From assembly GCA_964617695.1 (NCBI GenBank), contig CAZTYW010000003.1, positions 1-64,000 on the forward strand: a stretch of 64,000 nucleotides of DNA, in the 5' to 3' direction. A program made the translations under genes and the position numbers. Under the pieces are notes generated by a model. That model saw nothing but the letters and a program-made list of their open reading frames with translations. It made no database searches and was not told the DNA's origin. Below, piece after piece: positions 1-9,136 of this stretch. Numbering within the stretch: the first letter of the stretch is position 1; every line of letters starts with the position of its first letter. The stretch comes from CAZTYW01 sp964617695 (lineage in GTDB: Bacteria; Chloroflexota; Dehalococcoidia; UBA2247; RBG-13-53-26).

Positions 1-111
1 TCAAGGCTTCCTTGCTGCAGCTTCTTTGACATGTATTTCCCTTTCCAGTAGATTAGCTGGCATCGTGCACTGGATGACGCGCCACTGCTGAAAAAGGGAG
101 GATACAGCCTC

Positions 112-1821
112 ATGAAGCAGGAAGCTGTGAACCGCAACTCTGATTGGAATGAGGTCTACGATCTGGTGGTGGTTGGCTCGGGGGCGGGGGGAATGACCGC
201 AGCCATCACGGCCCGTGACAGAGGCCTGAGCACCCTCGTTGTGGAAAAAACAGAACTCTATGGGGGGTCATCGGCCATGTCCGGTGGTGGCGTTTGGATT
301 CCGAACAACCATCTGCAGAGGAAAGCAGGCTATGCTGACTCCAGCCAAGAAGCTCTGACGTATTTGAAGGCTGTCACTGCTGGAGAGGTGTCTGAAGACC
401 GGCTGGAGACCTATGTGGCAAAAGCGCCGGAAATGATGGAATACCTTGAGGACAAGACCCGCGTCAGGTTTGCGGTCGTGCCCCGTCTGGCGGACTATTT
501 CCCCAACCAGCCTGGAGCGAAGCCTGAAGGCGGACGTTCCCTGGAGACGCGGTCGGTTTACGCTCGTCACGTGCCCGACACGGGGCACATGGGGGGTATG
601 CCCAGGTCGTTGAAAGCTTTTGGCAGGATGGTGCCGAGCATGTCCGAGGCCGTCTACGCCCTCAACACGTCGTTCGTTGGAAGGCTGCGAATGGCCAGGG
701 TCTTTGCTGCTTACTTCCTGAATCCCTTCCGTTCGCTTCGGGGGTCGGATCCCAGGCTGGTCCTGGGACAGGCGCTGATCGGAAGACTGAGGGCTTCCAT
801 GGCTGACAGAAGCATACCGCTGTGGCTCAATTCGCCTCTGGAGAGGTTGATCGTTGAAGATGGCAGGGTTGCCGGAGTTGAGGTTGCCAGGTACGGCGTG
901 CCGCGGTTTGTCAAGGCGGAGAAAGGAGTGGTGCTGGCGGCAGGCGGTTTTGCTCACAACAGGCCCATGAGACAGGAGTACCAGCGGGAGCCCATTACAG
1001 ACCAGTGGACGGCGGCGTGTCCCGGCAACACCGGCGAGGCAATCCAGATGGCAATGGAATTGGGTGCTCAAGTGAGCCTGATGGACGATGCCTGGTGGAT
1101 GCCGACGACAATAGTGCCGGGATGGGAGATGCCCTACGTGGTTGTTCTTGAGAAGGGGCTGCCGCACAGCATGTTTGTGAACAGCAAGGGACGCAGGTTT
1201 GCCAACGAGGCTGAGCCTTACATAAATGTCGTGAATGCCATGTATGCTGCCAACGGTCCGCAGGCCCGGTCCATCCCGTGCTGGTTTGTGTTTGACCAGG
1301 CTTTCAGAAGCAAGTACCCGATAGGCACCATAATCTATCCCCTGCTCCCGCCGCCACGAAGGCTGATAGACAGCGGGTTTCTGAAGGTTGGAAGGACGGT
1401 TGAGGAACTGGCCAGAGAGTGCGGTATTGACCCTCGGGGGCTGGTCGAGGAAGTAGAGAAGTATAACGGCTTTGCTGCCACCGGGGTGGATGCCGACTTC
1501 AACCGGGGCAGCGACCCCTACCAGAGATACTATGCCGATCCTGCTCACAAACCCAACCCGTGCCTGGGCAGGATTGCCAAACCGCCGTACTACGCCATCC
1601 CGGTCTTGCCGGGCGATTTGGGTACCAAGGGTGGTCCCAATACCGACACTCATGGGCGGGTACTGCAGGATGACGGTTCGCCGATAGAGGGCCTCTATGC
1701 CGTAGGCAACAACTCGGCCTCGGTGATGGGCCACTCGTACCCTGGCGCCGGGGCGACTATTGGGGCTGCCATGACTTTCGGATACGTGGCGGCTCTGCAT
1801 GCCGCGGGCAGCCAACAATGA
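112..1821 (+). CDS. FAD-dependent dehydrogenase, fumarate reductase flavoprotein / 3-ketosteroid dehydrogenase type
   Basis: 569-residue soluble flavoprotein. The N-terminus has a Rossmann FAD-binding motif (VVVGSGAGGMTAA, about residues 19-31) followed by an E-K-x-x-x-x-GG-S-S-A-x-S-GG-G stretch typical of the FAD_binding_2 family. The C-terminus has the second FAD contact region (GLYAVGNNSASVMGHSYPGA). Length and motifs fit 3-ketosteroid-delta-1-dehydrogenase and fumarate-reductase-like flavoproteins, which oxidise or reduce a C-C double bond. The substrate cannot be told from sequence. The ATG follows a GGGAGG ribosome site. It is monocistronic as far as seen, and the next gene is on the opposite strand. 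Confidence 0.85.
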   Translation: MKQEAVNRNSDWNEVYDLVVVGSGAGGMTAAITARDRGLSTLVVEKTELYGGSSAMSGGGVWIPNNHLQRKAGYADSSQEALTYLKAVTAGEVSEDRLETYVAKAPEMMEYLEDKTRVRFAVVPRLADYFPNQPGAKPEGGRSLETRSVYARHVPDTGHMGGMPRSLKAFGRMVPSMSEAVYALNTSFVGRLRMARVFAAYFLNPFRSLRGSDPRLVLGQALIGRLRASMADRSIPLWLNSPLERLIVEDGRVAGVEVARYGVPRFVKAEKGVVLAAGGFAHNRPMRQEYQREPITDQWTAACPGNTGEAIQMAMELGAQVSLMDDAWWMPTTIVPGWEMPYVVVLEKGLPHSMFVNSKGRRFANEAEPYINVVNAMYAANGPQARSIPCWFVFDQAFRSKYPIGTIIYPLLPPPRRLIDSGFLKVGRTVEELARECGIDPRGLVEEVEKYNGFAATGVDADFNRGSDPYQRYYADPAHKPNPCLGRIAKPPYYAIPVLPGDLGTKGGPNTDTHGRVLQDDGSPIEGLYAVGNNSASVMGHSYPGAGATIGAAMTFGYVAALHAAGSQQ

Positions 1822-1866
1822 GTGACTGGACGGCATGGCAAACGGCCTGCCTGACTGTGCGACCCC

Positions 1867-2580
1867 TCATTGTTCTGGTGTGCATCGCAGCCTGATTTGA
1901 CTCAAACCGGCCATTCTTCCAAGCAAGACCTTCAGAACCGAGATTCGCCGTCGCCAGCCCCTGATTGGGGGCTTCCGCAGGGGAAACTCTCGGTGACAGC
2001 TAAGACCTGCTCTCTTAATCATTGCCAGGAATGTTGATCGCGTGAAGTGCCACGGATGGGGTCCGTCGAGTCTGTCGAACACGGGGAACAGCGGGCGCGT
2101 CCAGGGAGCGAAGACATTGCAGCTTATGACCAGGCGGCCACTGTCGGCCAAAACACGCCGGATCTCTTGCAGTACCTGTGGAGGGTCAGCGCAGTGATCG
2201 ATAGTGTTGGTGGTCCAGCAAACATGGATGCAATTTGCCTTTAGCGGTATGAACTCGCCTACGGCCTGTATGTATTGACAATCACCACTCAGTGCAGGCC
2301 ACGGGATCGGATCCAGCACCAGCTTGTGACGGGTCTCTATGCCATGTAGATCGAGGTCCGCGAACTGCCGACCTCCGATCTCAAGGATGCACATTCTTTG
2401 GAGATCGGTTGCACGGAGGTCAGCCACCTCTTCCGCTTGCTGCTGCCGCTCCTCCCTTGACTTGAGGCTTGCCGCAAGTCTTTGCTTTTCCTCGGGTGCG
2501 TACCTTGGCTTCCTGGCATCGCCAGTGTAACAAGCTGCCTCTCGTCTTTGTGCGATCTTCCACCTTCTGGTCGACTTCAT
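1867..2580 (-). CDS. SAM-dependent methyltransferase-like protein
   Basis: 237 residues from the ATG at 2580, chosen because GGGAG lies 7 bases upstream; a longer reading to 2622 has no ribosome site. The first 60 residues are basic and charged, with no obvious domain. A class I methyltransferase-like half follows: ILEIGG (weak motif I), VLDPIPW with the acidic residue after strand 2, and a Methyltransf_11-like stretch ending in a VLADSGRLVISCN strand. Motif I lacks the usual GxGxG pattern, so activity is uncertain. The basic C-terminus (RGWRRRISVLKVLLGRMAG) might contact membrane or nucleic acid. The function is unknown. Confidence 0.6.
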   Translation of the reverse strand: MKSTRRWKIAQRREAACYTGDARKPRYAPEEKQRLAASLKSREERQQQAEEVADLRATDLQRMCILEIGGRQFADLDLHGIETRHKLVLDPIPWPALSGDCQYIQAVGEFIPLKANCIHVCWTTNTIDHCADPPQVLQEIRRVLADSGRLVISCNVFAPWTRPLFPVFDRLDGPHPWHFTRSTFLAMIKRAGLSCHREFPLRKPPIRGWRRRISVLKVLLGRMAGLSQIRLRCTPEQ

Positions 2581-2916
2581 TAACGTCTCCCTTCTCAGAA
2601 CGGCCCGGCGGATTTCAGGCACCCGACGGAAGGTTCTGGCCTGTTGCGCTGTGGCCGTATTATAAGACGCTCGGGGGACATTTCCTATTCCACCTCTGGA
2701 ATCTCGCTAATATTGGGGAGGGGTGGCACAGGGGCTGAGCTACGCTCATCATCAACCCAGTCGAGGCCTTTTCCCAGAAGGGCGAGTCTCAGCGTTGTTT
2801 CAACCCCATTTCTTTGCTGCCTTAACCTCCAGCGGCTATTATTACGGGTAACCGGCCGTCTGGACAGGCGTCGCAGGCGGTCGCCAAACGGCCTGGTTCG
2901 GGGGCTAGGAGAACCT
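2581..2916. other. Divergent intergenic region
   Basis: Non-coding stretch between the methyltransferase-like gene (minus) and the ABC ATPase (plus). A TATAAT hexamer on the minus strand (2659-2664) could serve the minus gene about 80 bases from its ATG, but I see no matching -35. An open frame runs through it into the ABC ATPase but has no start with a ribosome site before 2917. Confidence 0.5.
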
Positions 2917-3416
2917 GTGACCACGACTGGTGGTCCGGGGTTGAATAGCCCTCTTCATATCGATGGAGGCAAGGCGGTGATATCTGGGAGTTCGGCCAAT
3001 GCACATGCGGCGCTGCTGGAAATAGACCACCTCAGCAAGGTCTACCGCGGGGGTGTCCGGGCCAACGACAACATCTCGCTGTCTGTGAAAGCGGGTGAGG
3101 TATTCGGACTGCTGGGGCCCAACGGCGCCGGCAAGACCACGCTGGTGAACCAGATCATCGGTCTGGCTATGCCGACCTCCGGCTCGATGCGTATTGCTGG
3201 TGTAGACGTGATTGCCAAGCCTGGTTATGCCAGGCAAGCCTGTTCGTTCCAGGCCCAGACGCAGGTGCCGATTGCCGGGCTCACAGCTATGCAGGCAATC
3301 GAACTTGTCGGGCGAGTGCGGGGTGGCAGTCGAACGGAGGTGCGCCAGCATGCCGTCCAATTGATCCGTGAACTTGAGATCGGAGAGTGGGCCCACACGA
3401 TGGGTGCCACGTTCTC
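2917..3416 (+). CDS. ABC transporter ATP-binding protein, 3' part lost in gap
   Basis: N-terminal half of an ABC-2/DrrA-type ATPase that would energise export or drug/lipid efflux at the cytoplasmic membrane. Walker A is GLLGPNGAGKTT, followed by the A-loop/Q-loop region. The sequence stops at the N run before the signature and Walker B motifs. Start taken as GTG 2917, the only in-frame start with a Shine-Dalgarno (AGGAG, 5-6 bases upstream). This gives about 45 residues before the ABC core, of which about 35 are an unusual non-conserved lead. The partner permease is presumably the fragment beyond the gap. Confidence 0.8.
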
Positions 3417-3516
3417 NNNNNNNNNNNNNNNNNNNNNNNNNNNNNNNNNNNNNNNNNNNNNNNNNNNNNNNNNNNNNNNNNNNNNNNNNNNNNNNNNNNN
3501 NNNNNNNNNNNNNNNN
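3417..3516. other. Assembly gap (100 N)
   Basis: Exactly 100 N, as in scaffolding joins of unknown size. The ATPase and permease reading frames on either side must not be read as one protein. Confidence 0.98.
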
Positions 3517-3921
3517 CTGCCTGGCGTGGTGCTGGCCCTGGTAATCGGAGCCTTCTACCACGATTTCGGCCTGGAGGTGAGCCCTCTGGTGGTGCCGGCA
3601 CTGCTGCTGGTTGCCGTGGCCGGCATACTCGTCGGATACGCCATTGCCCATGGCGCTCCAAAAGCGCAGATGGCGCACCTGGTAACGCAGATCCTGGTGT
3701 TTGCCATCATGCTTTTCTCGCCGGTACTGTACCCGGTAGACCAGCTCCCCGGCTGGCTGGCCACTCTGCATCGGGGGCTGCCGATCCAGTACATGGCCGA
3801 CCTGTCCCGGGGCACGCTGACCGATCTGGACGTCAACCTTGGACTGGCGTTCGTCGTGGTCGGGGCCTGGTGTGCTGCAGGCTTCATCCTGACGTGGGCC
3901 CTGGTGAGGCGGCGGCACTAG
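3517..3921 (+). CDS. ABC-2 type permease, C-terminal fragment
   Basis: 134 residues after the gap, with at least three or four hydrophobic helices and the ABC-2 permease signature region (FSPVLYPVDQLPGWL followed by a positively charged loop). It ends in ALVRRRH. This is the membrane part of an ABC-2 exporter whose ATPase is probably the fragment at 2917-3416. The missing N-terminus lies in the gap. Confidence 0.75.
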   Translation: MPGVVLALVIGAFYHDFGLEVSPLVVPALLLVAVAGILVGYAIAHGAPKAQMAHLVTQILVFAIMLFSPVLYPVDQLPGWLATLHRGLPIQYMADLSRGTLTDLDVNLGLAFVVVGAWCAAGFILTWALVRRRH

Positions 3922-3979
3922 CCTGGGTTTTCTGCTGACCCACAACCCCCTCTTCAGTTGCAGCCAGACAGGACCACGC

Positions 3980-5041
3980 CTACACCTCGCCCTGCTTGAC
4001 CCTGCGGGTCACCAACAGTACCAGCCCGATCAGGAGCAGGTCCAAACCAACCAGGATGAAGACGTCCGGGGCGATATCCGCCCATGCACCATTTCGCTGG
4101 CTGATTTCGACTACGGGACGGATGACATAGTACGTGGGAAAGACCCTGGCCACCCACTCCGGTATCTGTGGGAAGAGGTAGACGATAGCCGGTGCGAACA
4201 GGAGTATGCCGATGGCCTTGATGACGGCGAAAAGGGTGGTTATATCCTTGACCAGAGTACCCAGCAGGATACCGAAGCCGGCGGCCATAACTGAGCCAAG
4301 CGCCAGTACCAGGAGCAGCAGCAACGGCTGGCTACCGAAGGCCTGGTTCAGGACGAGTATCACTATACCCATGACCAGGCTGAGGCCAAGGCCCATCAGG
4401 GCCTTGGCCGCAAATACTTCTTCCAGTGTCGAGGGCGTTATGACCAGTGCCTTGAGCGTCCCCTTCTGCTTCTCGTCGACAAGCGAGGTCGCCGGTACCA
4501 TGCTGCCCCCTATGATTACAGCGTAGAGGACGATGAGTGGAAGCAGGCGGTCGGTCCACGGGATACTCTCTTCATCCCCCAGGGTAGTGGCCACTATCTC
4601 AACAGGCACTTCCTGGCCGGCCAGGTCTCTTATCAAGTTGGCTACGGTTGCCCCGAGGATGGCCCGGTTCTTGGCCAGGCTTTCTCCCCATACGTAGGCG
4701 GTAATCTCCGTACTCTCTCCGCGTGCCACGAGATCGTCAAAGCCCTGGGGAAGCACTATGCCCATGTCAACGGCACCGTCCTCAACCGCTTCCCTGAGCG
4801 CGGAGGCCGAAGCGTATTCTCTAGTGACAATCGAGTCCAGTTCGGTGGCCAGAGCGGCTATCTGCGATGTGTCTTCGTCGGCTATTCCGAGCCTGGCTTT
4901 CTCCGAGAAAAGGGTGCCGAAGACCACTGAAAGAACGAGTGAGATGACGATCGGGGCCACAATGGCAAAGATGAAAATGAAGCTCTTTGAGCCCTGGAGA
5001 AACTCTTTCCTCAGCAAGACGCCCAGTCGTGTCGGACTCAT
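3980..5041 (-). CDS. ABC-2 type permease (subunit 2)
   Basis: 353 residues. One N-terminal transmembrane segment (about residues 20-45), a roughly 130-residue extracytoplasmic domain beginning EKARLGIADED, then five C-terminal membrane helices: the NatB/YhaP/CcmB-like ABC-2 permease plan. Start at ATG 5041 is supported by GGAAGGAG upstream; the longer reading to 5077 has none. Its ATG overlaps the stop of the upstream permease (ATGA), so the two are translationally coupled and probably form a heterodimeric channel driven by the ATPase at 6090-6956. Substrate unknown; sodium or peptide/bacteriocin export are family precedents only. Confidence 0.82.
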   Translation of the reverse strand: MSPTRLGVLLRKEFLQGSKSFIFIFAIVAPIVISLVLSVVFGTLFSEKARLGIADEDTSQIAALATELDSIVTREYASASALREAVEDGAVDMGIVLPQGFDDLVARGESTEITAYVWGESLAKNRAILGATVANLIRDLAGQEVPVEIVATTLGDEESIPWTDRLLPLIVLYAVIIGGSMVPATSLVDEKQKGTLKALVITPSTLEEVFAAKALMGLGLSLVMGIVILVLNQAFGSQPLLLLLVLALGSVMAAGFGILLGTLVKDITTLFAVIKAIGILLFAPAIVYLFPQIPEWVARVFPTYYVIRPVVEISQRNGAWADIAPDVFILVGLDLLLIGLVLLVTRRVKQGEV

Positions 5042-6093
5042 CGGAGTCTCCTTCCAAGTGCCATGATGCCAAGCCACATCAAGACCACGTCAAATCCGGC
5101 CAGTATCAGCAGGTTGTCCCAGACGCTGCTCCATCCTATGTCGAAGTTAGCCGCCAGGTGCACCGTGTCGACCAGGTAATACGATGGGATTATCCTGACC
5201 CAGTCAGAGATCGAGCCTGGAAACAAGACACCGAACGAAGGGATGATCAGAATGACCAATACCGGGATGCCCCAGGCCATTACCGACATCAGGTCTTTGC
5301 CCACCGACGCCATGAGGAAGCCTACGCTGGTGGCCAGTAACGCCCCCAGCAGCAACGCAGCCACGATTATCGCCGCCTGTTGGCTGAAGCCGCCGATGGC
5401 GGCCATGAAAAGCGCCGCCTGGACGAAAGCCAGGCTGACACCTGTAATGCCTTTGCCCAGGAACAAGCCTCTGAGCGTCATCGGGGTAATCAGCAACGCA
5501 TTGACGGTCCGCTGCTCGACCTCCTCGCTTATCAGACTGGCCAGACCCAGGGTCTCCATCATGATGATCAGGACGGCAAAAAGGGGAAGCATCCTGTCAC
5601 GCGGCGGTACCTGCACACCGGCCATATCCCTACCCAGGATCTCCTCGGTTACGTCCACCGTCAGCATCTGTCCACTCTGCTGATAGGCCAGTTCCTGGAT
5701 CAGACCGGTAACGGCATCCTTGATCTCCTGGGGGGTGTCTGAGGTGAAGTAGACGTCGATGCGGGCCTTCTCCCCTGCTGCCAGCTTGTCCATAATGTCA
5801 GGCGGCAGCACCACGCCGGCAACGTATTGGCCCTCGGCTACTGCTGCTTTGAGGGCTTCTTCCGACTGAATTACGTGGATCTCCAGGCCTTCTTGGTGGA
5901 TCTCGTCGACGATAGTCGGTATTGTCGGTGCGTGGAGCCCTATCTTCAGTGTCTCGTCAACGGAATTGGGCAGAGCGAAATAGATGCCCACGTAGGCTAG
6001 CAGGGCCAGAACCGTTATGAGGGCAAAGAAGCGGTTTCTGAAATAGAGAGTGACGTCCTTGGCGACCAGGGCACCGATGATTCTTGTGTTCAT
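5038..6093 (-). CDS. ABC-2 type permease (subunit 1)
   Basis: 351 residues with the same architecture as its downstream neighbour: an N-terminal helix (ALITVLALLAYVGIYFAL), a soluble loop domain of about 140 residues and a C-terminal group of helices. The paralogous pair suggests duplication. The ATG overlaps the stop of the ATPase gene (ATGA), and its own stop overlaps the next ATG, giving a three-gene operon ATPase-permease-permease. Confidence 0.82.
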   Translation of the reverse strand: MNTRIIGALVAKDVTLYFRNRFFALITVLALLAYVGIYFALPNSVDETLKIGLHAPTIPTIVDEIHQEGLEIHVIQSEEALKAAVAEGQYVAGVVLPPDIMDKLAAGEKARIDVYFTSDTPQEIKDAVTGLIQELAYQQSGQMLTVDVTEEILGRDMAGVQVPPRDRMLPLFAVLIIMMETLGLASLISEEVEQRTVNALLITPMTLRGLFLGKGITGVSLAFVQAALFMAAIGGFSQQAAIIVAALLLGALLATSVGFLMASVGKDLMSVMAWGIPVLVILIIPSFGVLFPGSISDWVRIIPSYYLVDTVHLAANFDIGWSSVWDNLLILAGFDVVLMWLGIMALGRRLR

Positions 6094-6956
6094 CCAGTGA
6101 GACCTCTGCCCGTGATGCGAATGAAGATGTCTTCGAGGCTGGCCTCTTCGCTGTGAATAGTGACCACCTGCTCACTGCCGAAGAGTTGCTGAACGGCCTC
6201 GGCCGTATCAGGCTTGTCGAGGATGATCTCCTTTGTAGTGAGGTCACCGTCTGGGCCGGCCACCTCTGCCTTGAGGGCTCTTTTGCCGTACTGCTGCTTC
6301 AGGTTGTGCGGCGTATCCAGGGCCACGATCTTGCCTTGATTTATGAAAGCCACGCGGTCGGAGAGCTTGTCGGCTTCCATCATGTCGTGCGTGGTGAGAA
6401 ACACCGTGGCCCCACGCTCTCGCTCCTCGAGTATGACGTTGCGAATGCTCTCCGCCGAAGTTGGGTCGAGTCCATCGGTCGGCTCATCCAGGAACAGAAT
6501 GCTGGGTCGGTTGACCAGCGCACGGGCCACCATGAGCCGCTGCTTCAGGCCTTTGGAGTACGTCTCGACCCGGTCGCGTTCCCGGCCGGCGAGGCCGACC
6601 CGCTGCAGCAGGGCTCCGGCATCAAAAGGCTTGACGCCGAAAAGGCGTGCAAACAGTTTCAGGTTCTCCTCGGCGCTCATGTTCTCATACAGATTGGTCA
6701 ACTCAAAACAGACCCCAATCTGGGCCTGTACCTTCTCGCGGTTTCTGGCAACGTCCATGCCGAGCAGCGTGGCCCGACCCCCCTTTGGCTGCAGTTGGCC
6801 CGTCAGCATCTTGACAGTTGTTGACTTGCCTGCACCATTGGGGCCCAGAAAGCCGAGGATGCCGCCCTCGGCCACAGTGAAGCCGATGTGGTCTACAGCC
6901 ACCAACTGACCGTAGGAGTAAGTCAGGTCTTCGGCAACGATTGCGTCATCAGCCAT
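6090..6956 (-). CDS. ABC transporter ATP-binding protein (ABC-2 exporter)
   Basis: 288 residues. Walker A GFLGPNGAGKST (about residues 34-45), a signature loop of the YSKGLKQRL type in place of LSGGQ (usual for this ABC-2 subfamily), Walker B ILFLDEPTDGLDP and switch His in FLTTHD. Start chosen at ATG 6956 behind AAAGGAGA; the longer reading to 7034 runs into the promoter. First gene of the operon with two coupled permeases. The C-terminal domain resembles the extension of NatA/CcmA-type ATPases. Confidence 0.9.
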   Translation of the reverse strand: MADDAIVAEDLTYSYGQLVAVDHIGFTVAEGGILGFLGPNGAGKSTTVKMLTGQLQPKGGRATLLGMDVARNREKVQAQIGVCFELTNLYENMSAEENLKLFARLFGVKPFDAGALLQRVGLAGRERDRVETYSKGLKQRLMVARALVNRPSILFLDEPTDGLDPTSAESIRNVILEERERGATVFLTTHDMMEADKLSDRVAFINQGKIVALDTPHNLKQQYGKRALKAEVAGPDGDLTTKEIILDKPDTAEAVQQLFGSEQVVTIHSEEASLEDIFIRITGRGLTG

Positions 6957-7005
6957 GCTATCTCCTTTGCGTGAGTGTTCAGGCCCCACTGCCATGTCGG
7001 CCAAG

Positions 7006-7034
7006 AATATAGTATAAGTCGTATTGGTGTGCAA
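7006..7034 (-). promoter_or_regulatory. Probable sigma-70 promoter of the ABC operon
   Basis: On the minus strand, TTGCAC (7029-7034) is separated by 17 bases from TATATT (7006-7011), about 50 bases before the ATPase ATG. Spacing is ideal and both hexamers are near consensus. Confidence 0.5.
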
Positions 7035-7213
7035 GAAAAAATCACGGCGGGCTGCTTGCGGTTTGGGACTCGGCTCGCCCGCAGAAGGTGCAGGTTGCCA
7101 TGCCGGCGCTGTCCAAGCTGATGACGCAATGGTAGTATGTTGTCGGCAAGCGAATCGCGGGGATCGATGAGTGGTGGTGTCGGCTGCTGCCAGGCTTCGA
7201 GAGGTTAGCTGAC

Positions 7214-7819
7214 ATGTACATGGATAGCAAAGAACTGTGGTTTATGAATAGCCGAATCAGGCGGTTTTTCCAGAGGTACTGCGAGGTTCGAGTTTTCAGG
7301 AAGTTCCTGGAAAAGAATTACGTTGACCTGACCGGCAAGGTGGTACTGGACGCTGGCTGTGGTTCCGGCTACAGCACGGAACTGATCGCAAGACGGTTTC
7401 ACCCCGAAGAGCTCATTGCCTTCGACATCATGCCGCAGCAGGTGGAACGGGCCAGGCAGAGAGGCCTGTCAGCGAACGTATTTGTGGCAGACGTCACCGA
7501 TACCGGGCTTCCTTCCGCCAGGTTTGATGCCGTGTTTGTGTTTGGCATTCTGCACCACGTACCGGAGTGGCGTCGCGGTCTGGAAGAGATCCAAAGACTG
7601 CTCAAACCTGGGGGCATTCTTCTAATTGAGGAACCAGACAGGAAAGCCCTGGATGACGCGGAGCGCTATTTGAGGATTCGCCACCCCAGAGATGCCAGAT
7701 TCGAGTGGCCTGTACTCGTCAAGGCCCTGGAGGAGTCCGGATTTCGCCTTGTCGAGAGCAGGAAGATATACCTGGGGCACTTCAAAAGCTTCATGTGCGT
7801 CAAGACGGCGGGGAACTGA
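7214..7819 (+). CDS. Class I SAM-dependent methyltransferase
   Basis: 201 residues. Motif I VLDAGCGSGYST, acidic end of strand 2 (AFDIMP), a post-motif FDAVFVFGILHHVPEW and a LLKPGGILLIEEP strand: a complete Methyltransf_11/UbiE-like fold. Substrate not predictable. It stands alone between the ABC operon and a long non-coding stretch. Two ATGs (7214, 7220) are possible; GAGAGG lies about 10 bases before the first. Confidence 0.85.
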   Translation: MYMDSKELWFMNSRIRRFFQRYCEVRVFRKFLEKNYVDLTGKVVLDAGCGSGYSTELIARRFHPEELIAFDIMPQQVERARQRGLSANVFVADVTDTGLPSARFDAVFVFGILHHVPEWRRGLEEIQRLLKPGGILLIEEPDRKALDDAERYLRIRHPRDARFEWPVLVKALEESGFRLVESRKIYLGHFKSFMCVKTAGN

Positions 7820-8072
7820 GGAGGAACGTGTTGGAGCGCCGGCGACACGGCCCGTACCGGTCGTCCTGGCCTTAATGTGTCACGCCAGCCCGGGGTCGCT
7901 GCGACCGACCTGGTCACCTTCTGACCCGCAAGGTCACGTGAACGTAGCGCCCACTAAACTACTTACCGTGGCGTAGTGGGGGATTCGGGCTGCAGCAGTG
8001 GGGACAGGCTTGCACGCAAGAACGCAGACATAGAGCGGGTTCGTTCGGCAGGTGCAGCGGGCGCGCCCCTCG

Positions 8073-8504
8073 TCAGAGGGCGTAGATTTCCTTCCCAAAG
8101 GTGTGGACCCAGTTCCGCTTCAAGACCTGTATTGCTTCTTCTGTCTTGTCCACGCCAACGATGATTATCGCCTGCCGGCTTTCTCCCCTGCCGAGATAGG
8201 GATACAGGAAAAGGACGTTGATGTTGGCTGCTCTGAGAGGCTTGAGTACGGCTTGAAGGCCTCCCGGATGGTCCGGGACCTCAACTGCTATTACATCGGT
8301 CTCTCTGACGGAGTAAGCGTGGCTCTTCAGCACGTTGATCGTCTTTTCCGGGTCATCTGCCACGAACCTGACTGTACTGATGTCGGATGTGTCCGCCACC
8401 GAAATAGCCCTGATGTTGATCCCTTCGGTTCCCAGACGTTCGCTGACATCCAGGAGCTTGCCGGGCACGTTCTCCAAGCTGACCGAAATCTGTTTCACGC
8501 TCAT
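8073..8504 (-). CDS. Tandem ACT-domain protein
   Basis: 143 residues made of two ACT domains (about 4-70 and 72-140), the first beginning KQISVSLENVPGKLLDVSE with the beta1-loop-alpha1 ligand-site glycine. Stand-alone ACT pairs of this kind bind amino acids and act as regulators; no catalytic domain is present. It lies 136 bases downstream of the 2-oxoacid:ferredoxin oxidoreductase genes on the same strand, so it may sense a branched-chain or other amino acid in that pathway (inference). GGGGGTG precedes the ATG. Confidence 0.85.
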   Translation of the reverse strand: MSVKQISVSLENVPGKLLDVSERLGTEGINIRAISVADTSDISTVRFVADDPEKTINVLKSHAYSVRETDVIAVEVPDHPGGLQAVLKPLRAANINVLFLYPYLGRGESRQAIIIVGVDKTEEAIQVLKRNWVHTFGKEIYAL

Positions 8505-8640
8505 AGGTCACCCCCTGGTTCATCCGTCATGCTATTCATTTGCGGAGACCTCCGTCTTCCAGAGTTGTGTCAGACGCTACACCTTCAACTTCCGAGGCGG
8601 GCTATCGGCCTGCGGCTGACCCAGGAATCCACCGCTCGAA

Positions 8641-9036
8641 CTAGAGCAGATCGTAACCTGCCATCAGGGCTTTTCTGTTTACAGCGAACAGTTTCGCCTT
8701 GCTTTTCAGGATGGTCTTGAGAGTCTCGGTCAGGGTGTCAATGGAGACCAGGTTGCTCTTCCTGGTGAATGCTCCCAGCATGACCATGTTAGCGGACCTT
8801 GGACTCCCCAGCTCTTCAGCGATGCTGGCTGCGGGCACTCCCACGATGTCAATGTCGCCCCTGGCAATCTCGGCCTGAACCAGGGACGAGTTGAAAAACA
8901 GCACGCCCCCTGATTGGATCTGGTTCTGAAACCTGACCAGGGAAGGTTGGTTCATGGCCACGATGAAGTCCGGGGACGAGGCCACCGGCGAAGCAATCTC
9001 CTCGTCGGATACTGCAACGGTGCAGTTGGCGGTACC
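8641..9036 (-). CDS. 2-oxoacid:ferredoxin oxidoreductase gamma subunit, N-terminus in gap
   Basis: 131 residues of the POR_gamma/KorC domain: PDFIVAMNQPSLVRF, then SSLVQAE and a GSPRSANMVMLGAF segment typical of the subunit. Together with the beta, alpha and delta genes upstream it would form an enzyme oxidising a 2-oxoacid to acyl-CoA, CO2 and reduced ferredoxin. The true N-terminus (with the GxGGQG motif) is missing in the 100-N run. Confidence 0.85.
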   Translation of the reverse strand, partial: GTANCTVAVSDEEIASPVASSPDFIVAMNQPSLVRFQNQIQSGGVLFFNSSLVQAEIARGDIDIVGVPAASIAEELGSPRSANMVMLGAFTRKSNLVSIDTLTETLKTILKSKAKLFAVNRKALMAGYDLL

Positions 9037-9136
9037 NNNNNNNNNNNNNNNNNNNNNNNNNNNNNNNNNNNNNNNNNNNNNNNNNNNNNNNNNNNNNNNN
9101 NNNNNNNNNNNNNNNNNNNNNNNNNNNNNNNNNNNN
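9037..9136. other. Assembly gap (100 N)
   Basis: 100 N between the beta and gamma subunit genes. The apparent single frame across it is an artefact. Confidence 0.98.

Noticed and set aside
268..1836. 522-codon minus-strand ORF opposite the flavoprotein
   Set aside because: Composition (many His, Arg, Pro) and lack of motifs mark it as the antisense shadow of a well-supported gene.
2644..3921. Single ORF apparently fusing an ABC ATPase and a permease
   Set aside because: The frame crosses a 100-N gap of unknown length; the first half lacks Walker B and the second lacks its N-terminus, so these are two gene fragments.
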